The translations under genes were made by a program, and so were the position numbers. The notes under the pieces are model-generated. The model was not told where the DNA came from, searched no databases, and saw nothing but the letters and a program-made list of their open reading frames with translations. DNA of 64,000 bases from the NCBI GenBank assembly GCA_019359595.1, contig JAHHGZ010000003.1:124001-188000 (forward strand). The letters are read 5' to 3'. This document shows positions 38,501 through 45,384 of this stretch, piece by piece. The stretch is from Cyanomargarita calcarea GSE-NOS-MK-12-04C (GTDB lineage Bacteria > Cyanobacteriota > Cyanobacteriia > Cyanobacteriales > Nostocaceae). Each line of letters starts with the position of its first letter. Positions within the stretch are counted from its first letter, which is position 1.

Positions 38501-38721
38501 TGCACTTGAATTGGATTTACAGTACAAAATTTCACCGCCGTGAAACAATTAAAATACTGGCTTCCAATCATATTAATGCTGTCCAAACTATTATTGCTCA
38601 CTGTCAGTCGTTTGAAGGGCAAAAATTTACACCTTCTGACTTTCCAAGGGCAAACTTGAGCAAACAAAATTTAGATAAACTTCTAGCAAAAATCACCCAA
38701 GTAAATGAGGAAAGAGCGTAA
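32557..38721 (+). CDS. PKS2: KS-AT-KR-ACP-E-like
   Basis: About 2054 residues from the ATG at 32557, which has AAGGAA 11 bases upstream; an in-frame TTG at 32530 would add 9 residues. The KS is complete (TACSTS near 180, ETHGTGT, NIGHLDIAAG). The AT is intact, with GYSIGEY near 657 and SHAFHS near 753, and carries the same GLDLRKMLGR insertion as the discrete AT. I infer that it uses hydroxymalonyl-ACP directly. The KR has TGGLGGIG and DYCAANTF and looks active. The ACP has ELGGDS near 1518. The terminal E-like domain reads HPLLVDTISW near 1708, with the catalytic His replaced by Pro, and EDNSRE near 1847, so it is probably not an active epimerase. It should extend the Gly-ending chain to a 4-amino-2,3-dihydroxybutanoyl unit. 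Confidence 0.92.
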   Translation: MSIPTSSTSTNGSEIAIIGLAGRFPGAKNIDEFWNNLQNGRESISFFSDEELLEAGIDEELLSSQNYVKAHGVLEDAELFDAAFFGFNPREAEITDPQHRVFLECASEALENAGYKSGIEKCPVGVFAGAGLNSYLLNLYSNLKAISLDEQQLTIGCDKDFLSTRTSYKLNLTGPSYTVQTACSTSLVAVHLACQSLLNGECDIALAGGVAISAERKAGYLYTEGGIASPDGHCRAFDANAQGAVGGEGVGIVVLKRLEDALSDRDTIHAVIKGSAINNDGSFKVSYTAPRIDTQAKAIRTAQLVAEVEPETISYIETHGTGTALGDPIEIAALTQVFRLSTQKKGFCAIGSVKTNIGHLDIAAGVTGLIKTVLALKHKQIPPSLHFTCPNPEIDFANSPFYVNTELAEWQSNGTPRRAGVSSFGIGGTNAHVVLEEAPITKASSPSEPWQLLTLSAKTSSALETATRNLANYFQEHPDLNLADTAYTLQVGRKAFDYRRTVVCRDVQDAVNALQDPKRVFMNTQKIQQRPVAFMFSGLGTHYLDMALEFYQTEPIFSSCVDQCCEILKPLLGLDLRDVLYPQRNTNNGSKQKQDTPSTGLDLRKMLGRGQEQTDAETLQATSLLNQTVFTQPAIFVVEYALAQLWIFWGIRPTAMIGYSIGEYVAATLAEVLSLKDALTLVARRAQMIEELPEGAMLAVPLSEEEIQPLLNEDISLSAINGSSLCVIAGAKDAVAAWEQKLGEQNLIGKRLQTSHAFHSLMMEAIAPAFGDLLKTFNLKPPKTPYISNVTGTWITAEQATDPNYWVKHLCQAVRFAEGVQNLWQKDNPILLEVGSGQGLISFASQCLESEDRAKLVMLPTLRHSYEQQSDVAFLMNTLGRLWLTGVEVDWSSFYAKEQRTRIPLPTYPFERQRYWIDANPNANLTTQAQQKLHKKPNIADWFYIPSWKRSPQLASKSSQELCYLVFIDTLGLGSQVAEQLKSQGHDVVTVGITEQFTKLGDGAYAINPQNRSDYDTLLQEISTLGLNSKAIAKGGGWHFAHFWSVTANDTLPSTESSHQFFEDTQNLGFWSLLFLAQALGRRNISDTLKLTVVTSNIYDVTGEDNLCPEKSTLLGASKVIPLEYAKINCSTIDIVIPSCQKPPAPKLLDFLVTEITSQTTDDIVAYRGHHRWVQTFEPVRLDQDIASKSKVKEGGVYLITGGLGGIGLVLAENLAQTADTKLILLARKGLPERSQWQQWLENHDSQNSISRKIEKVLAIEKLGATVQIYTADVANLEQMQTVVTQVCEQFGSINGAIHAAGIAPGGIIQLKTKEMANSVLAAKVRGTLVLEKVLQNSHLDFFVLCSSQTSVLGHFGQLDYCAANTFLDSYAQYSACKSNQQTISISWGPWQVGMEVETVQRDEIKLMVEEANLKFGIKPEEGIDAFHRALASNLPHLVVSTQDFLTLIEQSKSFQVEEELSALEEKLVSANITIPNHPRPDLDNDYVAPHNEVEESLAKIWQQRLGIDKVGVNDNFFELGGDSVLAIQVIAKANQLGFKLTAQQMFEHPTIAELATAASSQGIKPAQSSLRVGEVYLTPIQHRFFAQNQPDVIHSLSQSILLELKQNCDRLSLEQAVRYIIQYHDVFRLRFNQTESGWQQIEANTNVDLIEYEYVDLTLLPETEQEQALEAKIADIQSCFNLSQGTLVKVALVELRSPKNSYLVIAIHPLLVDTISWQILLEDLQTAYRQLSQSKAINLPEKTASFSQWTQGIQNYAENQEMIREQEYWLAKAQKPFHKLPVDYLDRENTTATFDSVSVSLDKTQTQVLLNNVNKAYNTQINDVLLTALVQAFAKWTGESQLWVDVEDNSREKIFKNLSDISLNRTIGLFTTCFPAHLDITEASDEGSALVAVKDYLRSIPNRGVGYDLLRYISSNQEIKSKLKSFPQPQVNFKYLGNFDLLISQPSLFNLTQQYLQMNQISNAKRFHLLEINGAIFKEQLHLNWIYSTKFHRRETIKILASNHINAVQTIIAHCQSFEGQKFTPSDFPRANLSKQNLDKLLAKITQVNEERA

Positions 38722-40106
38722 TGAAAGCAGAAAACATAGAAGATATATATGAACTGACACCTGTACAAAAGGGTATGCTCTTCCACTCACTATATGAAAG
38801 AGAATCATCATTATATTTTTTCAATGTTCCCTTTGGTTTACGTGGTAATTTCAATATCAAGGCTTTTGAAGAAGCATGGCAAAAAATTGTAGATAGACAC
38901 CCAATCTGGCGTACTGGATTTTATTGGGAAGACATTGACAATCCGTTACAAATTGTCTATAAAAATGTGAAAATAGCCTTAAAGCAATATGATTGGCGAG
39001 GTATTGAGCCAGCAGAACAGGAAGAGCGATTGAAAGACTTTTATGATAGCGATCGCAAACTATATTTTGACTTTTCGCAGCCATGTCTAGCTCGTCTGAC
39101 TTTAATTCGCCTTGCTGATGACTATTATGAGTTTATATGGAGTTTTCACCATATAATCACAGATGGATGGTCTTCTTCAATTGTAATGGATGAGTTGTTA
39201 CAAGTTTACGAAGCACTTTGTGAAGGTAAGGAAATAAAATTTTCATCGAATCGTCCTTTCCGCGATTATATTGACTGGCTACAAAGACAGGATATAGAAA
39301 AAACTGAAAGCTTTTGGAAACAACAATTAGCAGGAATTAAAGCACCAACACCTCTAATTTATATAGAGAATAAACAGTTAAACTTTACAGAACAGATATA
39401 CGAACAAGAAAAATTTAAGCTATCTCAAGAAAAAACAAAAGAATTACTATCTTTTATTGCTAAAAATCGTCTAACCTTAGCTGCATTAATTAATGGAATT
39501 TGGTCTATCCTCATTAGTCGTTACACTTGCCATAGTAACATCGTCTACGGCTGTACGGTCACAGGGAGACCAGTGGACTTAGCCGAAGTAGAGTCAATGG
39601 TAGGTGTATTTATAAACACCTTACCCATGAATTTAAAAATAAATGCAGAACAAGATTTGTTGTCATGGCTTCAAACCATTCAGACAAAGCTAGTCGAATT
39701 ACGTCATCATGAATATATTTCACTTACACAAATTCAAGGTTGGAGTGAAGTATCAAGAGATTTACCTTTATTTGAAAGTTTTGTTGTAGTTGAGAACGTT
39801 CCAAACAGTCAATCTGCACTAGGTTGGAAAGAGAATTTAAAAATTGACACAAGTAAAGGTGAGTATTTCAGAACTAATTATCCTTTAAATTTAGTTATCT
39901 ATCCAGAATCTGAAATGATAGTAGCAATTTCCTATGACTGTCGAAGATTTGATATTGCTACTATTTCTGGAATTCTTACAGATTTTAAAGTTGTTTTAGA
40001 ATCTATATTTTCTAATCCTTTTGTCAAAATTAAAGATTTATCATTTTCAACTGTAAGACAACAGCAAATATCAAAATCTTTAGACAAAGAAGCTGTATTA
40101 ATGTAA
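38721..40106 (+). CDS. Stand-alone NRPS condensation domain (post-E type), copy 2
   Basis: A 461-residue single C domain, clearly a paralogue of the one at 21857-23257. It starts IEDIYELTPVQKGMLFHSLY and keeps a canonical HHIITDGWSS active site. Its ATG shares one base with the PKS2 stop codon (TAATG), so the two are translationally coupled. It should join the PKS2 chain to the second Dab residue carried by the half-C-A-PCP protein at 42613. Unlike copy 1 it is separated from that partner by two inserted genes, a hydroxylase and an aminotransferase. The C-terminus KSLDKEAVLM is shared with copy 1. Confidence 0.9.
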   Translation: MKAENIEDIYELTPVQKGMLFHSLYERESSLYFFNVPFGLRGNFNIKAFEEAWQKIVDRHPIWRTGFYWEDIDNPLQIVYKNVKIALKQYDWRGIEPAEQEERLKDFYDSDRKLYFDFSQPCLARLTLIRLADDYYEFIWSFHHIITDGWSSSIVMDELLQVYEALCEGKEIKFSSNRPFRDYIDWLQRQDIEKTESFWKQQLAGIKAPTPLIYIENKQLNFTEQIYEQEKFKLSQEKTKELLSFIAKNRLTLAALINGIWSILISRYTCHSNIVYGCTVTGRPVDLAEVESMVGVFINTLPMNLKINAEQDLLSWLQTIQTKLVELRHHEYISLTQIQGWSEVSRDLPLFESFVVVENVPNSQSALGWKENLKIDTSKGEYFRTNYPLNLVIYPESEMIVAISYDCRRFDIATISGILTDFKVVLESIFSNPFVKIKDLSFSTVRQQQISKSLDKEAVLM

Positions 40107-40239
40107 TTATTAATTAGCTTCCTTTATTAATTTGCATATAATTAACTGAGAATATTACAAAGCATCCAAATCAATGTAACTGTATATTTAATTAGATAAT
40201 TCAATCGTGATAGTTTAAAGTATTTAATAGGATTCAAGT

Positions 40240-41121
40240 ATGATAACTGTATCTGAGATAGAAAGAAAATACAAACTTTCTAGTGATGAATTTACCAAAA
40301 ATTATGTTGACCAAGGAAAACCTGTTATAATCTCTGGGATTATTGCTAGTTGGAATGGCTTTAGTCAATGGTCATTAAAATACTTCAAAGAATTATCACC
40401 ATCTCTGAATATTTACGCTAAAAATTTTACTGATAAAGATATTAAAATATGCAGTTTTACAATGGAAAAATATATAGAATTAATAGAAAACTATGAAGCG
40501 GATTCTTTAAATAATCCCTGCCCACCATATTGTCACGACTTACCTTTATTTAGTTTAATTCCTTCATTAATAGAAGATGCTCAACCATTCCCTTTAGATT
40601 ATTTACCAGAATGGTATTGGTATAAATGGTGGCGTTACTGTCAGTTTTTCTTGGGCTGTTCTAATAGCGTGACTCCACTACATTTTGATTGTCTGCTCAC
40701 TAACAATATTTTTTTTCAAATTGTTGGACGTAAACAATTTACGATATTACTACCTGAAGATGCAAAATATTGTTATCGCAAGGGCTGGCGATGGTTTCTT
40801 GTGAACCCAGAAAATCCAGACTTCAATAAATATCCTGAATATAAATATGCCAGTCCGATTAAGTTTATCGTTAATCCTGGTGAAATTTTATATATGCCAC
40901 CTGGGACATTACATCATGTTAGAAGCTTAGATATGTCAATTTCTTTTAATATTGATTGGCACACAAAAAAAAGTTCTTTGAATGCCTTAGCAGCTAGTGT
41001 CAAAGGTATGCCTATCCAAAACACTTACTATAATTTTTTGCTTGCGATGGGATTAGCATTTAAAATACCATCGCAACTAATATTCAAATTTTACAAAACT
41101 TATTTGAATTATGTCTCTTGA
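40240..41121 (+). CDS. JmjC/cupin-8-type Fe(II)/2-oxoglutarate hydroxylase
   Basis: A 293-residue protein of the JmjC-like cupin-8 family. The N-terminal FTKNYVDQGKPVIISGIIASW is typical. The metal triad is visible as TPLHFD (H148, D150) and the distal PPGTLHHV (H225 or H226). Such enzymes use Fe(II), oxygen and 2-oxoglutarate to hydroxylate side chains, often on carrier-bound amino acids in NRPS pathways. It lies between a C domain and the Dab-forming aminotransferase, so Dab, free or PCP-bound, is a plausible substrate, but alanine or the acyl chain are possible too. The gaps of 133 bases before and 83 after are longer than most in the operon. Confidence 0.8.
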   Translation: MITVSEIERKYKLSSDEFTKNYVDQGKPVIISGIIASWNGFSQWSLKYFKELSPSLNIYAKNFTDKDIKICSFTMEKYIELIENYEADSLNNPCPPYCHDLPLFSLIPSLIEDAQPFPLDYLPEWYWYKWWRYCQFFLGCSNSVTPLHFDCLLTNNIFFQIVGRKQFTILLPEDAKYCYRKGWRWFLVNPENPDFNKYPEYKYASPIKFIVNPGEILYMPPGTLHHVRSLDMSISFNIDWHTKKSSLNALAASVKGMPIQNTYYNFLLAMGLAFKIPSQLIFKFYKTYLNYVS

Positions 41122-41204
41122 CGGCAAGAAGATAATTTTCAAGTTAAACAGATAAATAGATACATGTCAAGAGATAAAAATAGTCGTAAAGTGAGATAAG
41201 TTGT

Positions 41205-42464
41205 ATGAATATTTTTGAAAAGTGTGAATCCAACGTTAGAAGCTATTGCCGTAGTTTTCCAGCCATATTTCATCGGGCTAAGGGTTCGATTGTTTATGCG
41301 GAGTCAGGTCGAGAATATATAGATTTTTTTGCAGGTGCAGGTGCATTAAACTATGGGCATAATCATGACTACATAAAACAAAAAGTCATCTCCTATTTAG
41401 ATGCGGATGGGATAGCCCACGGATTAGACATGTATACTTCTGCAAAAGAAAAGTTTTTAGCTAAATTTAATGAAGTTGTTTTAAATGCAAAAGGCTTAGA
41501 TTATCGTATACAGTTTTGCGGACCCACTGGAACAAATGCTGTTGAAGCCGCTTTGAAATTAGCGAGGAAAGTCAAGAAAAGACCCGGTATATTTTCCTTC
41601 ATGGGTGCTTATCATGGAATGACTTTAGGTAGCTTATCAATTACTGCTAATACTTCAATTCGAGCAGGGGCAATTGGCACATTAAGTAATGTCACATTTA
41701 TGCCCTATCCCTATGGTTTCATGGAGAGTTTTGATACGATAAAATATATAGAGTCAGTTTTAAATGACGTTAGCTCAGGAATTGAAAAGCCAGCTGCAAT
41801 AATTTTTGAAACAGTACAAGCTGAAGGTGGAGTTGTTGTTGCTCCCATTGAGTGGATGCAAAGACTAAGAAACCTATGTAACGAGCATGATATCTTGTTG
41901 ATCTGTGATGATATTCAAGTAGGTTGCGGTAGGACAGGCTCTTTCTTTTCTTTTGAAAGAGCAGATATTGTTCCCGATATAGTTATACTGTCTAAATCTA
42001 TTAGTGGATATGGATTTCCTATGTCTTTACTTTTGATTAAGCCAGAATTAGACATTTGGGAACCAGGTGAGCATAATGGCACATTTAGAGGTAATCAATT
42101 AGCATTTGTTGGGGCTACAGCAGCTTTAGAATATAGAGAGAATAGCAGTCTTGAACAAGAGGTTAAGTCAAAAGAACTTTTCTTGAAAAATTTTCTGTTC
42201 CAACAAATATCACAAATCAACGAAAATATAGTAATACGGGGAATAGGAATGATTTGGGGCATTGATTTGACTAATTTTGGCAGTAGTAATTTAGCAAAAA
42301 ACATCACGATGCGTTGTTTTGAAAAAGGGTTAATAGTTGAAAGGACAGGAAGAAATGACACTGTTATCAAATTATTACCTCCTTTAACAATTGAGATTCC
42401 CACTTTAAGAGAAGGTTGTTCAATTATAGAAACGGCTTTTGGTGAATGCTTGGGAAATAACTGA
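41205..42464 (+). CDS. ectB: Diaminobutyrate-2-oxoglutarate aminotransferase (EctB-type)
   Basis: A 419-residue class III PLP aminotransferase very close in pattern to EctB: RSYCRSFPAIFHRAKG, YIDFFAGAGALNYGHN, GPTGTNAVEAALKLARKV, DDIQVGCGRTGSFFSFE, and the Schiff-base lysine in SKSISGYG (K264). EctB converts aspartate semialdehyde and glutamate to L-2,4-diaminobutyrate. No ectA or ectC is present, so the enzyme serves the synthetase rather than ectoine formation. This agrees with two A domains whose codes look like Dab codes. It lies next to the second Dab module. The symbol reflects the family; the local gene may bear a cluster-specific name. Confidence 0.92.
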   Translation: MNIFEKCESNVRSYCRSFPAIFHRAKGSIVYAESGREYIDFFAGAGALNYGHNHDYIKQKVISYLDADGIAHGLDMYTSAKEKFLAKFNEVVLNAKGLDYRIQFCGPTGTNAVEAALKLARKVKKRPGIFSFMGAYHGMTLGSLSITANTSIRAGAIGTLSNVTFMPYPYGFMESFDTIKYIESVLNDVSSGIEKPAAIIFETVQAEGGVVVAPIEWMQRLRNLCNEHDILLICDDIQVGCGRTGSFFSFERADIVPDIVILSKSISGYGFPMSLLLIKPELDIWEPGEHNGTFRGNQLAFVGATAALEYRENSSLEQEVKSKELFLKNFLFQQISQINENIVIRGIGMIWGIDLTNFGSSNLAKNITMRCFEKGLIVERTGRNDTVIKLLPPLTIEIPTLREGCSIIETAFGECLGNN

Positions 42465-42612
42465 ACTAAAGCGCAATAAAATGTGAAATTTATCTAAATA
42501 GTTATTCTTAATTAGAACTCACTGAGAAAGTTATTGCGATAAGTAAGAATTTCACCTGTCTACTCCATTTAACTATTATCCTGCTAGTGCAACCATTTTC
42601 TACCAGCAAAAA

Positions 42613-45384
42613 ATGATGACTACTACATTAGACCCTCAAGAGCTATTCTCTCAAAAAATATATTGGTTAAATCAGCTTTCTGGAGAATTACCAGAAACAA
42701 ATATTATACAGGACTATGTAAGACCAACCCAGTACACGGGGAAAAATGGAAGTTATTATTTTGAGTTACCCAATTATTTGTCCGAGGAAATCATCAAGCT
42801 AGGGAAAGGTTCTGATTTTTTATTGTATTTAGTCCTTTTATCTGCATTTAAAGTTCTGCTACGAGGATATACGAGAAATAATGACCTTATCATTGGGATA
42901 CCAGTTTACAAGAAAATAAATGATGTTAACCTAGATTACCTGGATGATAGTAAACTGATTCCCTTGCGAACTCAGTTAGAGAAGGAGATGACATTTAAAA
43001 ATGTTCTTCTTCAAGTTAAAGATAGTTTAATTCAGGCATATAGCCATCAGGACTATTGCTTTGATGAATTAATTAATTTACTAAATTTACCTCAAGCAGA
43101 GAATCGAAACTCATTATTTGATATAGTTATACTTTTAGAAAATATTCACAGCAAAAGTGATGTATTAAAGAATAATAATGATATCACTATTTCTTTTGCT
43201 ATTATAAATAGTAAAATCAGTTGCTCAGTATATTATAATGAACTTATTTTTAACCACGAAAACATTAAAGTAATCACTAATTCTTACACAAGAGTAATAG
43301 AAGATATTGTCAATAATATAAATATTAAAGTATCAGACATCGCACTTTTAAATGATTTTGATAAGAAAAAAACACTTCAAGAATTTAACTACAATACTAA
43401 GGAATACCCAGTTGATAATACTATCAATCATTTATTCGAGAAACAGGTACATAAAACACCAAATAATATAGCAGTAGTTGATGGACAAACTAAATTAACT
43501 TATCAAGAGTTGAATGAAAAAGCTAACCAGTTAGCTGTAATACTGCGTCAACTCGGTGTCAGTAAAGGTGAGTTTGTAGGTATATTTAAAGACCGGGACA
43601 TAAATTTTTTAATTGCGATTCTGGCTATATATAAGGCTGGTGGTGCTTACGTACCTATTGATAGCACTTATCCGCCCCATCGAATCGAATATATGTTGTC
43701 TAATAGCGAAGTTAAGTTTCTCTTAACTGATACATCCTTGTTAAAACTTTTGGCTGAATTCAAAAATAAGTGCCCTCAATTAAAATCGATTGTTTGCTTA
43801 GATGGGGTTATACCTGAAAACATACAGCTAACTCATCATCAGGAATTGAAAATATACGATAATCTGAGTTTTATTGAGCTTCCCCAAGAAAATATCCCAG
43901 CCGTAAACCAGGGAATCGACAATGCCTATATGATATATACCTCTGGCTCTACAGGCTTACCCAAGGGAACAATTATTAGACATGATGGTGCTATTAATCA
44001 TATTTATGCTCAGTTTGATGAGTTGAAATTGACTGAGGAATTTTGTTTTCTGCAAAGCGCTCCTTCTTCAACTGATATTTCTGTTTGGCAATTTTTGGCA
44101 CCACTTTTAATTGGTGGAAGGACTGTAATTGTTGATATTGAAACTGTGGTGATTCCCGAAAAATTATTTCAAACAATCAAATCAGAAAAGATTACAGTTG
44201 TAGAGTTGGTTCCAGCATTATTTACAGGTTTACTCGAATATACATCCCAATTAAGAAGCCAGGAAAGGGAATTACCAGATTTAAAATGGATGATGCTGTC
44301 AGGGGAATCCGTATCAATTAAGTGGTTAAATAAATGGCTGGAGATATACCCCCATACTAAAATTGCTAATGCTTATGGTCCGACGGAAGCTGCTGACGAT
44401 ATTACCCAGTTTATCGTTGATAAACCTTTGCCAGAAAATCAGCGAACAATTCCAATTGGCAAACCACTAGCAAACTTAAATCTCTACATCGTGGATGAGC
44501 AAATGAAATTATTACCAATTGGTGCTCCAGGAGAGATTTGTGTATCGGGAATTGGTGTGGGTGCTGGTTACTGGAAAAACGCAGAAAAGACTAAATTAAG
44601 TTTTGTTCCGAATCCGTTTACAGATGTTACGGATATGAGGAAGAATTTACCAGCAAATCGTGCTGATTTGATTTATAAAACCGGAGATTTAGGTAGGTGG
44701 CTCAGTAATGGGAATATAGAATTTCTCGGACGCATTGATCATCAGGTAAAAATCCGTGGTTTTAGGGTTGAGTTGGGAGAGATTGAGACATTTTTACTGC
44801 AACACGAAGCTGTGAGGGAAGTTGTGGTTGTAGTTAGAGAAGATGACCCTGGTGATAAACGCTTGGTTGCTTATTTCGTACCTAAATCTGAGTTTTATCA
44901 GGATACCTTAGCAAATAGCGAGCTAGTTCAACAGTTACGTGATTTTCTTCAAGAAAAGCTACCAGGGCATATGGTACCTTCTGCGATTGTACAGCTAGAA
45001 GTATTACCCTTAGCTCCTAGTGGAAAAATAGACCGCGCTGTATTACCCGTACCAAGTTACAATCAGGAGTCAAAACTAGGCTTTGTTGCACCTCGCACTC
45101 CCACAGAGCAGATAGTTGCTGATATTTGGGGTCAGGTATTAAAGCAAGAGCATGTCGGTATTCACGATAATTTCTTTGATTTGGGTGGACATTCTTTACT
45201 AGCAACTCAAGTCATCTCTCGATTGCGGGAAGCCTTTAAGATTGAGTTACCTTTACGCAGTTTGTTTGAGTCCCCAACCGTTGCTCAATTGGTGGAACAG
45301 ATCGAGAAGATGCTGACAGTTCAACAACTACAGATGGTTTCAACGAATGGGTTAGACAATGACCGTGAGGAGATAGAATTATGA
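42613..45384 (+). CDS. NRPS: half-C, A(Dab)-PCP
   Basis: A 923-residue protein with the same start as the 3040-residue NRPS: the C-terminal half of a C domain (LFSQKIYWLNQLSGELPE, RNNDLIIGIP, AYSHQDYCFDEL) without the HHxxxDG half. The A domain (about 265-770, YTSGSTGLPKG near 442) has code DIWEMSADDK by eye, fitting 2,4-diaminobutyrate. The PCP has DNFFDLGGHS near 851. A 410-base segment is identical to the first Dab module, showing recent exchange. It ends VSTNGLDNDREEIEL, an acidic tail that may dock to the TubC-like N-terminus of the next protein. ATGA overlap couples the two genes. Condensation must come from the separate C protein at 38721. Confidence 0.92.
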   Translation: MMTTTLDPQELFSQKIYWLNQLSGELPETNIIQDYVRPTQYTGKNGSYYFELPNYLSEEIIKLGKGSDFLLYLVLLSAFKVLLRGYTRNNDLIIGIPVYKKINDVNLDYLDDSKLIPLRTQLEKEMTFKNVLLQVKDSLIQAYSHQDYCFDELINLLNLPQAENRNSLFDIVILLENIHSKSDVLKNNNDITISFAIINSKISCSVYYNELIFNHENIKVITNSYTRVIEDIVNNINIKVSDIALLNDFDKKKTLQEFNYNTKEYPVDNTINHLFEKQVHKTPNNIAVVDGQTKLTYQELNEKANQLAVILRQLGVSKGEFVGIFKDRDINFLIAILAIYKAGGAYVPIDSTYPPHRIEYMLSNSEVKFLLTDTSLLKLLAEFKNKCPQLKSIVCLDGVIPENIQLTHHQELKIYDNLSFIELPQENIPAVNQGIDNAYMIYTSGSTGLPKGTIIRHDGAINHIYAQFDELKLTEEFCFLQSAPSSTDISVWQFLAPLLIGGRTVIVDIETVVIPEKLFQTIKSEKITVVELVPALFTGLLEYTSQLRSQERELPDLKWMMLSGESVSIKWLNKWLEIYPHTKIANAYGPTEAADDITQFIVDKPLPENQRTIPIGKPLANLNLYIVDEQMKLLPIGAPGEICVSGIGVGAGYWKNAEKTKLSFVPNPFTDVTDMRKNLPANRADLIYKTGDLGRWLSNGNIEFLGRIDHQVKIRGFRVELGEIETFLLQHEAVREVVVVVREDDPGDKRLVAYFVPKSEFYQDTLANSELVQQLRDFLQEKLPGHMVPSAIVQLEVLPLAPSGKIDRAVLPVPSYNQESKLGFVAPRTPTEQIVADIWGQVLKQEHVGIHDNFFDLGGHSLLATQVISRLREAFKIELPLRSLFESPTVAQLVEQIEKMLTVQQLQMVSTNGLDNDREEIEL
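44788..45197 (+). repeat. 410-base perfect direct repeat, copy 2
   Basis: Identical to 25463-25872. It covers the end of the A domain and most of the PCP of the second Dab module. See copy 1 for the comparison. Confidence 0.93.

Noticed and set aside
41205-42464. Ectoine biosynthesis
   Set aside because: Only an ectB-type gene is present; ectA and ectC are absent and the gene is embedded in the synthetase operon.
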